Assembly: GCA_020847435.1 (NCBI GenBank)
Contig: JADLBX010000033.1
Span: 1 to 36,238, forward strand
Length of the DNA: 36,238 nucleotides
Direction of reading: 5' to 3'
Origin: Anaerolineales bacterium
GTDB lineage: Bacteria; Chloroflexota; Anaerolineae; Anaerolineales; Villigracilaceae
A program made the position numbers and the translations under genes. The notes under the pieces are model-generated. The model did not search any database, was not told the origin of the DNA, and was given only the letters and a program-made list of their open reading frames with translations. Shown here piece by piece: positions 16,801-23,548 of this stretch (position 1 is its first letter; the number at the start of each line of letters is the position of its first letter).

Positions 16801-17554
16801 CAGAGATGAAATGCACGTCGGGCGTGCGCGTCATGTTCAGGTTCGCGCCCATCGAGACGATGTACTTGCTGTTGTACCAGTCCGCCGATTCGCACACGTC
16901 GGTCTGGTCGCCCCAAATTTCAGGGAAGGCGTTCGGCAGGTCGGCGTACCAATCGTAGAAACTCATGTTCACGCCGCCGAAGAGTTGCAGGAAGCGCGAG
17001 CCGCCGCCGTACGAGAGATACGACATGGCGGGAATCGGCGAGAAGCCAAAGACGCGGTCGGGACCGTGCTTCTTCGCGGTGTAGAGGCTTGCCGCGGCGA
17101 CGATCTCCAACACCTCGTCCCAATTCGTGCGGCGGAATCCGCCTTTGCCGCGCGCTTTCTGGATTCGCTCCCGCTTCGCGTCATCCTCGACGATGGACGC
17201 CCACGCCTCGACGGGACCTAAGTTGAACCGCGCCTCGCGCCAAAAATCCAACAACACGCCGCGCGCGTACGGATACTTAACGCGGATCGGGCTGTAGACG
17301 TACCACGACGCGGATATCCCGCGCTGACAGCCGCGCGGCTCGTAGGGAGGCAGTCCGTCCTGCAACAACGGATAATCCACTTGCTGCATTTCCCATGTAA
17401 TGATCCCGTCTTTCACATAGACCTGCCACGAACAGCCGCCCGTGCAGTTGACGCCGTGCGTACTACGGACAATGTTGTCGTGCTGCCAGCGGTTGCGATA
17501 GAACTCCTCCCACTGGCGGGCTTGCGGGTTGATCAAATCCTGAATCCAACTCAT
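13898..17554 (-). CDS. narG: Respiratory nitrate reductase alpha subunit (molybdenum), operon 1
   Basis: The protein has 1218 residues, normal for NarG. The start at 17554 has GGAGG eight bases upstream. The FS0 cluster ligands are His33, Cys37, Cys41 (HGVNCTGGC) and Cys76 (RGCQRG). The likely molybdenum ligand is Asp219 in [16 protein letters not shown]. There is no twin-arginine signal, so the subunit faces the cytoplasm. It reduces nitrate to nitrite using two molybdopterin guanine dinucleotides. NarG is closely related to the cytoplasm-facing nitrite oxidoreductases, so reverse action cannot be ruled out from sequence alone. It follows the diheme cytochrome gene by 81 bp with three palindromes between. 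Confidence 0.95.
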   Translation of the reverse strand: MSWIQDLINPQARQWEEFYRNRWQHDNIVRSTHGVNCTGGCSWQVYVKDGIITWEMQQVDYPLLQDGLPPYEPRGCQRGISASWYVYSPIRVKYPYARGVLLDFWREARFNLGPVEAWASIVEDDAKRERIQKARGKGGFRRTNWDEVLEIVAAASLYTAKKHGPDRVFGFSPIPAMSYLSYGGGSRFLQLFGGVNMSFYDWYADLPNAFPEIWGDQTDVCESADWYNSKYIVSMGANLNMTRTPDVHFISEARHEGAKFVVIAPDFSQVAKYSDWWIPVKAGQDTAIWMAVNHVIIKEYYTDRQVPYFINYLKENTDMPFLIELEKDGDSYKAGRYIRANTVKRYKDVENGDWKFLVHDAKHNAPRMPKGAVGDRWSKEQGKWNIKMEDGLDDSPIEPTLSFLGSQDETVNVAFYEFAEKVTAMRGIPAKWIETSEGKKLVTTVFDLVAAQFGVSRGLPGDYPKSYDEIGAYTPAWQESYTGIGRDTITRLAREFASNAEATNGKSMIIVGASINHWYNNNLVYRAPIYALILCGCCGVNGGGMNHYVGQEKLTLVAPWSSLAFALDWQKPPRRQQSPTWHYVNSDQWRYEGDFTDYAPIPPQTKWAKGHAIDLEAMAVRMGWMPYFPQFKNNSLDVMKEAEAAGAKTSEDVSKWTAKQLKDGKLEFAVDDPDAPENWPRVWIIWRGNAIQSSAKGHEFFLRHYLGTHDNIIAEEHAKDKVKTVKFREPAPRGKMDLVVDLNFRMDSSALYSDIVLPAAFWYEKNDLNTTDLHSFVHPLGQAVPPVWESKTDWEIFKAFSKKVSELSADVFPEPVNDLVMSPLMHDTPDELSQPDVKDWRAGECDPIPGKTMPHFRVVERDYANLYNKFISLGPNLRTDGINGNGVQIPVAEFYDELLKNPVGGSPDPRHMRCVEWGGNKYPSVEDALDAANVLLFLAPETNGEVSYAAFKHEEERVGMPLADLAEGVRDVRMTFFDLTRQVRRTLISPCWSGIVNDGRAYSAWCMSVERRVPWRTLTGRQHFYIDHPYYMDFGENLPTFKPKLVTKPGDWAKIGDIVKSTVDDKSLILNYITPHGKWNIHSTYKDNHRMLTLSRGMDPVWLNDKEAESVGIVDNDWVEVHNDNGVVVTRAAVSARVQPGTCLYYHAVERTVFIPKSQIRGGKRAGGHNSLTRTRINPVELAGGYAQFTYGFNYWGPIGVFTRDTYCVVRKMEKLEW

Positions 17555-17578
17555 GTTCGATGCCTCCGTGTATGTACC

Positions 17579-17644
17579 GCAATATTTATTTTGCGAATTT
17601 CTGATGGCAAGATAAATCTTGCCGTACCGCGAAATTCATTTTGC
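17579..17644. repeat. Array of three 16-bp palindromes between the cytochrome c gene and narG1
   Basis: Units: GCAATATTTATTTTGC (17579-17594), GCAAGATAAATCTTGC (17607-17622), GCGAAATTCATTTTGC (17629-17644), with GTACC before the first and third. The third overlaps the end of the cytochrome gene and supplies its stop codon (TGA at 17636-17638), so the last codons are part of the repeat. Confidence 0.85.
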
Positions 17645-18511
17645 GTTGATTCTTTTCCTCGCCGCCAGCGTCTGCTCGATCATCGGCTTTCGCACGCCTC
17701 TCAAACGCTTACCCCAATAGACCTGAGCCAATGCGATCAACGCCGCCGCGCCTGCTATAGCTAACAGTGCAATTTGTAGTAACGCGCTCGGTTCGCGTTT
17801 GGTCACTGCGGCTCTGCTCAAAAATGTGTACAAGTCAGATTGCTCCTGCGGGGTCAGCGGGGTGTTTGCCCAGATCGCGCCCATCGTCTGTGTGGACGGC
17901 GCGCCCATGAACGAGGCGAACGCCGCGTCCGATTGGACGAAGCCGCTCGTCGTCAGGTCGGGACCCAAATTGCCGCCGCCGAGAGAACCGATGCCCGCCA
18001 CGCTGTGACACGAAATGCAATGCGGACCCCCATTCTCGAATCGTTTGTCGCCCACGAAATACGCCTTGCCGCTCGTCGCGTCTCCCGCAGGCAGTTCGGC
18101 AGTTGCACCGCTTATCGTCGCGCCGCCGCCCAGATACGCGATCAACGCCGCGACCTCTTCGGGCTTCAATCCCAGGTTGGGCATGGGAACGTTGTTGTAT
18201 TCAACCAGCAAGGCTTTTGCATCTGGATCGGTTTGTAGCATTTGGTCCGGGGCGGTCAGCCACTTGGTCAGCCACTCATTCGTGCGGAGTTCGGTCACGC
18301 CTTGCAGGTCGGGTCCCACCAACTTGCCGCCGCCGATGGTGTGACACGCATTACAGCCCTTCGCGATAAACAGCGCTTCGCCGTCTACTTGCGCGGAGGG
18401 TTTGGCAAATGCAACGCTGAACAGTGTTGCCACGAAAATCAACGCGATGCCCAACGCCAGCAGAAACGAAAAAAATCTTGGATGCGAGGACGGCTTTCCG
18501 TGTTCGATCAT
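17636..18511 (-). CDS. Membrane-anchored diheme cytochrome c of nar operon 1
   Basis: The protein has 291 residues. A hydrophobic helix at about 13-35 acts as signal or anchor. Two heme c sites follow: CNACH at 53-57, with a possible axial Met110 in VPMPNL, and CISCH at 165-169. A C-terminal helix at about 253-272 and a basic tail anchor it, leaving the hemes outside. Placement directly before narG resembles narC of the Thermus narCGHJI operon. It could accept electrons from NarI or pass them to periplasmic nitrogen-oxide reductases. Its start codon overlaps the stop of the pseudo-receiver gene (ATGA at 18508-18511), so translation is coupled. Confidence 0.85.
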   Translation of the reverse strand: MIEHGKPSSHPRFFSFLLALGIALIFVATLFSVAFAKPSAQVDGEALFIAKGCNACHTIGGGKLVGPDLQGVTELRTNEWLTKWLTAPDQMLQTDPDAKALLVEYNNVPMPNLGLKPEEVAALIAYLGGGATISGATAELPAGDATSGKAYFVGDKRFENGGPHCISCHSVAGIGSLGGGNLGPDLTTSGFVQSDAAFASFMGAPSTQTMGAIWANTPLTPQEQSDLYTFLSRAAVTKREPSALLQIALLAIAGAAALIALAQVYWGKRLRGVRKPMIEQTLAARKRINAK

Positions 18512-18900
18512 TTTTTGACTCTCCTCTCGTCGGATTTACTGCCCGCCTCGGATACGACGGGTAACTTGCGGATGGTTTCGAGCAGGTCGGCGCCGCGTGC
18601 GGGTAAAAGGTGAGTCGAGAATACGCGCGCCACATTTTCAGAAAGGTTCGTGCGGATCACGGGCAGTTCGGGATATTGTTCGATGATTGTTGTTGTCAGG
18701 CGGGCGCTTTCTTCGCCTCGGGCGTCCTCATCCGCGACGACAACCACATTCGGTTGCACTTCCATGATGCGGGCGCAAATGTCTTCGTTCAAATCCCAGG
18801 GACCCATCAGTTCCACATCTTCGGCGCCGCGCAAGACCCTCTCCATGCTCTCGCCAAACAGGTGTTGAGAGCAGATCAGCATGACGCGGCGGCTTGACAT
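18508..18900 (-). CDS. Receiver-like protein lacking phosphorylation-site residues (pseudo-receiver), nar operon 1
   Basis: The protein has 130 residues and is the first gene of nar operon 1. Its pattern follows a NarL-type receiver: VMLICSQHLFGESMERVLRG at the N-terminus aligns with the VLLVDDHPLFREGL segment of true response regulators, and PNVVVVADED aligns with the phospho-Asp strand. The acidic pair is replaced by Cys10-Ser11 and no receiver lysine is clear in STHLLPARGADLLETIR. There is no DNA-binding domain. The same kind of protein starts nar operon 2 (30639-31022). No strong ribosome binding site is seen. It probably binds a partner or ligand without being phosphorylated; function is not known. 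Confidence 0.75.
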   Translation of the reverse strand: MSSRRVMLICSQHLFGESMERVLRGAEDVELMGPWDLNEDICARIMEVQPNVVVVADEDARGEESARLTTTIIEQYPELPVIRTNLSENVARVFSTHLLPARGADLLETIRKLPVVSEAGSKSDERRVKK

Positions 18901-18937
18901 GTTTTGTTTCTCATTTGAAAAGAAAAGCGGTTCGTAT

Positions 18938-18949
18938 CAAAATTACTTG
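18938..18949 (-). promoter_or_regulatory. Candidate CAA-N6-TTG box upstream of nar operon 1
   Basis: CAAGTAATTTTG on the minus strand lies about 38-49 bases before the ATG at 18900. A 10-of-12 match, CAAGTATCTTTG, lies at nearly the same distance before the first gene of nar operon 2 (31055-31066). It is a small dyad and might be an activator site; it is not a recognised FNR or NarL consensus. Confidence 0.35.
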
Positions 18950-18987
18950 AAAATGGACAATATTCAAATCCCTCGCTATAGCCCATC

Positions 18988-19046
18988 TGGAATGAAAGAG
19001 GAGTGATTTTTACATCACTCCTCTGTGTCGGCTACGAATTAGTTCT
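18988..19046. promoter_or_regulatory. Shared intergenic element, copy 2, with 11-bp hairpin upstream of nar operon 1
   Basis: AGAGGAGTGAT and ATCACTCCTCT (18997-19007 and 19014-19024) form a perfect hairpin with a six-base loop; the minus-strand side ends in TTTCATTCC. It lies after the ClC gene and before nar operon 1, so it may end the clc transcript. GAATTAGTTCT at 19036-19046 is identical to 31150-31160. Confidence 0.6.
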
Positions 19047-19099
19047 GTGGCATAGATAATGCCGGAGAAACTATCGGATGAATTTGAATTACGGTAGTC

Positions 19100-19120
19100 G
19101 TACAGTGAACTTTGCCGTAC
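19100..19120. repeat. Degenerate palindrome of the GCAA-N8-TTGC family
   Basis: GTACAGTGAACTTTGCCGTAC, flanked by GTAC at both ends, lies just after the ClC stop codon. It keeps the GTAC ends of the family, but the left half is eroded. Confidence 0.5.
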
Positions 19121-19131
19121 GACAGCCGGCG

Positions 19132-20976
19132 CTAATTTGAAGGATCCTCTTCGGAAATTGACGGTTTGCTCAATGGACGCGGCGCTTTGCTGATCCAGCC
19201 GGGCTCGCGGACATGTTCTTCGTGCAAGCGGTTCATGCGCGCTTCCATCACTGCGGCGCGACCCAGATAGCCGACCAGTTTATGAGGCGCTTGTCGCTCC
19301 ACCACCGGCAGGCGTCCTACATCGTTGCGTAACATCTTGCTGACGGCGTCAAAAAGCAGTTCGTCCGGGTAGGTCACCACCGGGCTGTCGTTGCCCGCTT
19401 CGAGCACGGTTTTTTCATCGTCAACATTGCCTGCCAACGCTTCGACGATATCGCCGCGCGTGATGATCCCCGCAAGTTGTTGTCCTTTCACGATCGGGAA
19501 TGCCTGATGGCGGATATACTCCGGGTCGCCGCGCGTGATATACCCGGCGAGTTCTTTCACCGTCATCGTGGCTGGAATGGACGTGGGACCCGCGTCCATG
19601 ACATCGTCGACTCGCGCTTGTTGCAAAACATCCGGTTCGTAATCGAAATGGGTATGCAGTCCGCGCCGCGCCAGCTTTTCGGTCATGATCGAATTCCGCA
19701 TCAAGAGCAGGCTCACCCCGTCGGCGATCACGCAGACCAGCATCAACGGCAGGATGGCGTTATAGTCGCGCGTCAACTCGAAGGCGAAGATGATGAAGGT
19801 AAACGTCGCGCGCGCCGCCGAACCGAACACCGCTGCCATGCCCACCAGCGCGCAAGCCGCCGGGGACAAATCGGCGCCCGGAACGATGCGGTTGACGATC
19901 AACGCGAACGCGCCGCCCAAAGCCGCGCCCGTCATGAACATGGGCGCGAGCAAGCCGCCCGACGTCCCGGAGCCGAGCGAGACCACCAACGCCAGGCTTT
20001 TGAAGAGCATGATCGTTAGCAAAGCGTCCAGCGCCAGCCGGGCATTCAAAATGTCCGAGATGGTTTCATAACCGACGCCGATGACGCGCGGGACAAAGTA
20101 ACCGATGATTCCCAAGCCCAGCGCGCCGATCGCCGGGTACCACATTGCATCGAACGGCAGGCGGTCGAATAGGTCTTCCACCCAATACAACAGGTTGCTA
20201 AAGCCGACAGCCGCCGCGCCGCAAATGAGCCCGAACAGGATGTAATAGGGCAGGGCGGTCGGCACGCCGAAATCCACCGCCCCGACCGTGAACATGGGAC
20301 CCGTGCCCATCAACCAGAGGTGAATGGTGGTCGCCAGCGTACTGGCAATGACGAGCGGGATGAACGAGCGCGATTTAAATTCGAATAACAATAGTTCGAT
20401 GGCAAGGATCACCGCCGCAATCGGCGTGCTAAAAGTGGCCGCCATGCCTGCCGCCGCGCCGCACGCCAGCAAAACTTTCCGCTCTGAGGCGGTGGTGTGG
20501 ATCAATTGCCCGATCAATGAGCCGAGCGCGCCTCCGGTCTGGATGATGGGACCTTCCGCGCCGAACGGTCCGCCGGTGCCGATGGCAATGGCGGCTGAAA
20601 TCGGTTTGAGGATCGCCACTCGCGGTTGGATGCGGCTGCGGTTGGTCAACACCGCCTCCATCGCTTCGGGGATGCCGTGTCCCTTAATCTTCGGCGAACC
20701 GTACTTTGCCATCACGCCCACGATCAACCCGCCGATCGCCGGGACGATGATGATCCATCCGCCCAGCGGGTTCTCTGTCAAACTGGGCAGGATCAGGCTG
20801 ACGCGTTGAAAAAACACCAAATTGGTGATCAGGGAGATCAACGAATATAAGCCGTACGCGACAAAGCCTGCCAGAATGCCGATCGCCGCCGCCAACAGCG
20901 ACACTAACAGCAGGCGGAACCCGCCGGATGAATTGACGTTGATATGCCTGTAATCCAGGCTGTTTCGTTCTATCAT
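19132..20976 (-). CDS. ClC-family anion channel/antiporter with C-terminal CBS pair
   Basis: The protein has 614 residues. The ClC membrane core covers about 20-440, with GHGIPE (99-104), GAEGPIIQTGG with the gating Glu141, and GSGTSGGLLAPMF. Two CBS domains follow (about 455-590), with VKELAGYI and LVGYLGRAAVMEARM. The gating Glu suggests proton-coupled exchange, not a plain channel. The first selectivity motif has His100 where ClC-ec1 has Ser and nitrate-preferring plant CLCa has Pro. Chloride, nitrate or another anion are possible substrates. AGGAG lies seven bases before the ATG at 20976; a strong promoter lies upstream and a MarR gene is divergent. Confidence 0.9.
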   Translation of the reverse strand: MIERNSLDYRHINVNSSGGFRLLLVSLLAAAIGILAGFVAYGLYSLISLITNLVFFQRVSLILPSLTENPLGGWIIIVPAIGGLIVGVMAKYGSPKIKGHGIPEAMEAVLTNRSRIQPRVAILKPISAAIAIGTGGPFGAEGPIIQTGGALGSLIGQLIHTTASERKVLLACGAAAGMAATFSTPIAAVILAIELLLFEFKSRSFIPLVIASTLATTIHLWLMGTGPMFTVGAVDFGVPTALPYYILFGLICGAAAVGFSNLLYWVEDLFDRLPFDAMWYPAIGALGLGIIGYFVPRVIGVGYETISDILNARLALDALLTIMLFKSLALVVSLGSGTSGGLLAPMFMTGAALGGAFALIVNRIVPGADLSPAACALVGMAAVFGSAARATFTFIIFAFELTRDYNAILPLMLVCVIADGVSLLLMRNSIMTEKLARRGLHTHFDYEPDVLQQARVDDVMDAGPTSIPATMTVKELAGYITRGDPEYIRHQAFPIVKGQQLAGIITRGDIVEALAGNVDDEKTVLEAGNDSPVVTYPDELLFDAVSKMLRNDVGRLPVVERQAPHKLVGYLGRAAVMEARMNRLHEEHVREPGWISKAPRPLSKPSISEEDPSN

Positions 20977-21005
20977 GGTATGCTCCTAGGATAAAGTGAG
21001 CCGGG

Positions 21006-21034
21006 ATTATATATCGTAATACGATATAATTCAA
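21006..21034 (-). promoter_or_regulatory. Sigma-70-type promoter of the ClC gene
   Basis: On the minus strand, TTGAAT (21029-21034) and TATAAT (21006-21011) are separated by exactly 17 bp, a strong match to the housekeeping consensus. The start codon of clc is 30 bp downstream of the -10 box. Confidence 0.65.
21010..21028. promoter_or_regulatory. Candidate MarR operator
   Basis: TATATCGTA-A-TACGATATA is a perfect 9-bp inverted repeat around one base, a typical size for a MarR dimer site. It sits in the spacer of the clc promoter and overlaps a TATAAT (21025-21030) that could be the -10 of marR on the plus strand. The MarR protein probably represses both genes from here. Confidence 0.65.
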
Positions 21035-21065
21035 GCGTGCCGTTGTTCCCATAAAAGGAGATGAA

Positions 21066-21479
21066 ATGACGCAGATCAAAAAATCGGAATACGAAGTGTT
21101 GGCTACGTTTCGTTATGCCCTGCGGCAGTTCCTGCGTTTCAGCGAGGAAGCCGCACGAGACGCGGGGTTAACGCCCCAACAGCATCAGGCGTTATTGTCC
21201 ATCAAGGGTTTTCCCGACCGCGACCAGATTACGATTAAAGAATTAGCCGAACGGATGCAGATCCGCCATCACAGCGCAGTTGGGTTGGCAGATCGGTTGA
21301 CGGCGCGCGGTTTGCTGAAGCGCGAACCGTCAACCGCCGATCGGCGACAGGTGTATGTGACGCTCTCTGCGCGCGGGCTGGCGCTGCTCGAACAATTATC
21401 GTCTGCTCACAAAAAAGAATTGCGCCGCATCCTGCCGGAACTTCAAAATTTGATCGAACAGTTATCGGCGGAGAAATAA
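21066..21479 (+). CDS. MarR-family transcriptional regulator
   Basis: The protein has 137 residues, the usual MarR size. The winged helix covers about 50-105 with TPQQHQALLSIKG, ITIKELAERMQIRHHSAVGL (recognition helix) and the wing LLKREPSTADRRQVYVTLSA. Helices at both ends form the dimer region. AAGGAG lies five bases before the ATG. It is divergent from clc, with a palindrome between that is likely its operator, and is followed 83 bp later by the three membrane-protein genes. The inducer is unknown; nitrogen oxides or anions are possible given the context. Confidence 0.9.
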   Translation: MTQIKKSEYEVLATFRYALRQFLRFSEEAARDAGLTPQQHQALLSIKGFPDRDQITIKELAERMQIRHHSAVGLADRLTARGLLKREPSTADRRQVYVTLSARGLALLEQLSSAHKKELRRILPELQNLIEQLSAEK

Positions 21480-21527
21480 AAAGCCGATTCGCAAGCAGAA
21501 AGTTTTTGCCCGCGCGTAATTATTTCA

Positions 21528-21556
21528 TTGCCTGTAATTCAAAACGATTTTAGAAT
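21528..21556 (+). promoter_or_regulatory. Promoter predicting a leaderless transcript for the NnrS-like gene
   Basis: TTGCCT (21528-21533) and TAGAAT (21551-21556) are 17 bp apart. The expected transcription start is at or next to the ATG at 21563, and no ribosome binding site is seen before the ATG. Confidence 0.5.
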
Positions 21557-21562
21557 AGCCGC

Positions 21563-22639
21563 ATGAAACTCAACCGTTTTCCAATTCCATTTTTATTGCT
21601 TGCCATGCTGGGCTTGCTTGCCGCGCTTTGGGCGGGGCTGATGCGCCTCGGCTGGCAATTGCCCGCGCTCACGCCCTCGCTGGCAATGCTTCACGGACCA
21701 CTAATGATCTCTGGATTTTTAGGGACGCTGATCATGCTCGAACGCGCGGTCGCCATCAAACAAAAGTGGATGTACCTGCCTCCGCTTCTTTCCGGGCTGG
21801 GATGGCTGGTTACGGCTCTTCTGCCTTCTCCGCCGCTGGGACCGATTCTGCTCACCCTCGCCAGCCTCGGCGGAGTCGGGATTCTCGCTGTGATGACGCG
21901 CCGCGAACCCGCCTTCCACACCGTCACCATGTTGATCGGCATGTTTGTCTGGTTCATCGGCAATTTGCTCTGGCTGTTCGGCTGGCAGATCTTTCAAGTG
22001 GTTTTATTCTGGCAGGGATTTCTCGTCCTCACAATCACCGGCGAACGGCTTGAACTCAGCCGCGTCCTGCGCCCATCGCGCCAGAGTCAACTTTTGTTTG
22101 CGGGTATCGTCCTCCTCTACCTGGCGGGCATCCTCGCCGCGATTTTCAGCCCGCAAGTCGGAGCGCGTTTCAGCGGCGCGGCTTTGCTCTTCCTTTCGCT
22201 GTGGTCTTTGCGTAACGATATCGCATGGAGGAATCTCAAACATCAACTGCCGCTTACGCGTTACATCGCCTGGTGTCTCGCGCTGGGCTTCGTCTGGCTG
22301 GGCGTCGGCGGTGTGTTAAGTTTGGGGTTTGGCGCGCAGGTGGCAGGTCCGAGATACGACGCGCTGCTGCACGTGGTCTTCGTCGGCTTCGTCATCTCGA
22401 TGATCTTCGGGCACGCGCCGATCATTTTCCCTGCGGTGCTGGGAGCGTCGATCAATTTTCAGCCCGCGTTTTACCTGCAACTGATTCTGCTTCACGCCTC
22501 GCTGGCTCTGCGCGTGATCGCGGATTACGCCAACCTGCAAACCCTGCGCATGTGGGGTGGATTGTTGAACGAGGTCGCTATTTTGATCTTCATGGCGCTG
22601 ACCGTTTATTCCGTGCGTAAAAGTTTAGCGGGGAAATAG
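21563..22639 (+). CDS. NnrS-like multi-pass membrane protein
   Basis: The protein has 358 residues and about ten to twelve membrane helices. Histidines within or next to helices, such as His44 in LHGPLMISGF, His270, His284 in FGHAPIIFP and His311, are candidates for heme or metal ligands. The overall pattern resembles the NnrS family, heme-copper membrane proteins of denitrifiers linked to nitric oxide stress, but the match is by eye and not strong. It starts an operon with two four-helix proteins; the next gene begins two bases after its stop. The location between two nar operons and behind a MarR gene supports a role in nitrogen-oxide metabolism. Confidence 0.6.
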   Translation: MKLNRFPIPFLLLAMLGLLAALWAGLMRLGWQLPALTPSLAMLHGPLMISGFLGTLIMLERAVAIKQKWMYLPPLLSGLGWLVTALLPSPPLGPILLTLASLGGVGILAVMTRREPAFHTVTMLIGMFVWFIGNLLWLFGWQIFQVVLFWQGFLVLTITGERLELSRVLRPSRQSQLLFAGIVLLYLAGILAAIFSPQVGARFSGAALLFLSLWSLRNDIAWRNLKHQLPLTRYIAWCLALGFVWLGVGGVLSLGFGAQVAGPRYDALLHVVFVGFVISMIFGHAPIIFPAVLGASINFQPAFYLQLILLHASLALRVIADYANLQTLRMWGGLLNEVAILIFMALTVYSVRKSLAGK

Positions 22640-22641
22640 CC

Positions 22642-23040
22642 ATGCCCTTGCTTACACGCGTATTCATCAAAACCGGGATGATCTGTCTCGCGCTGGCGCT
22701 CGCGCTCGGCGTCCTGCTGGCGTTCGGCGTAACGAATGGATTGTTCCCCGTCTATATTCATTTGCTGGTCTTCGGTTGGCTGACGCAGTTGATCTTCGGC
22801 GTGATCTTTTGGATGTTCCCCAAATATTCCGCCGAAAGACCGCGCGGCAGTGAGACGCTCGGCTGGCTGACGTATGTTTCGCTCAACCTCGGTTTGCTCT
22901 TGCGCGCGATCGCCGAACCGCTTCAATCCACCCAGCCCAATTCATTCAGCGGATGGACGCTGGTAGTTTCGGCGCTTCTTCAATTTTTAGCGGGGTTGGC
23001 ATTTGTGCTTAACAGTTGGAAGCGCGTGAGGGAAAGATAA
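22642..23040 (+). CDS. Four-helix membrane protein resembling a heme-copper oxidase subunit I fragment, copy A
   Basis: The protein has 132 residues and four predicted helices. Its core, from His40 (HLLVFGWLTQLIFGVIFWMF), is of the H-x(n)-GW-x(5)-FG type seen in small proteins often annotated as cbb3-type oxidase subunit I. The next gene encodes a paralogue with the same core. The ATG follows the stop of the NnrS-like gene by two bases, and its own stop abuts the next ATG, so the three genes are translated together. It probably binds heme or forms a complex with its neighbours. Confidence 0.65.
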   Translation: MPLLTRVFIKTGMICLALALALGVLLAFGVTNGLFPVYIHLLVFGWLTQLIFGVIFWMFPKYSAERPRGSETLGWLTYVSLNLGLLLRAIAEPLQSTQPNSFSGWTLVVSALLQFLAGLAFVLNSWKRVRER

Positions 23041-23439
23041 ATGTCGCGGTTAAGCGTTTGGTTTGTGCGCGCTTCATTTCTCTATCTTTTGGCGGGGCTT
23101 TTCTTCGGCGGGTTGATGCTCGCTCAAAAAGGGATTCCGTTTTACGCGCCCGCGTTGCATCTCCTCCCTTTGCATATGGAATTTTTGTTGGTCGGCTGGC
23201 TGATTCAACTGGCGTTCGGCGTGGCGTTTTGGATCATCCCGCGCTTCAGCAACGGTTCTGCGCGCGGACCCGTGAGGCTGGTCTGGCTTTCGTTTGCGTT
23301 TCTCAACGCTGGAATTTTGATTGCCGCTTTGCAATACTGGTTTCCCTCCGCGTTTGCCGTTGGGCGCGCGGCGGAGGTGGGCGCGGCGCTTCTTTTTATT
23401 CTCGGTTCGTGGCAACGCGTCAAGCCGCAGGGGGCGTGA
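23041..23439 (+). CDS. Four-helix membrane protein resembling a heme-copper oxidase subunit I fragment, copy B
   Basis: The protein has 132 residues and four helices. It shares with copy A the core HMEFLLVGWLIQLAFGVAFW, here with two histidines, His40 and His45, in the H-x4-H position where heme ligands or a substrate site could be. The ATG follows directly on the TAA of copy A. It is the last gene of the operon and faces the end of narI2 across 109 bp of GC-rich inverted repeats. No named function is known to me. Confidence 0.65.
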   Translation: MSRLSVWFVRASFLYLLAGLFFGGLMLAQKGIPFYAPALHLLPLHMEFLLVGWLIQLAFGVAFWIIPRFSNGSARGPVRLVWLSFAFLNAGILIAALQYWFPSAFAVGRAAEVGAALLFILGSWQRVKPQGA

Positions 23440-23548
23440 AACGCGTCGGGTTGGGGACGCCGCCGAGGCGGCTGGGGTTGGGACAAAAGGTTTCCGCAGG
23501 CGCGCCCAGCCGCACGTCCGCGCTGAGCGCCTGTCCCCTTAATCGAAT
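23440..23548. terminator. GC-rich inverted repeats between two converging operons
   Basis: GCCGCC-GA-GGCGGC at 23460-23473, and GGGACA with AGGCGC pairing to GCGCCT with TGTCCC across about 23479-23537, can form strong hairpins. The region lies between converging genes, so a two-way terminator is likely, although no long T tract follows. Confidence 0.4.

Noticed and set aside
15209..17221. Long plus-strand open frame of 670 codons opposite narG1
   Set aside because: It is the antisense shadow of a GC-rich conserved gene, rich in Arg/Val/Asp, with no family resemblance.
13797..17644. The palindrome arrays as a CRISPR
   Set aside because: Units are 16 bp with 5-12-bp linkers, palindromic and variable inside, with no unique spacers of CRISPR length and no cas genes.
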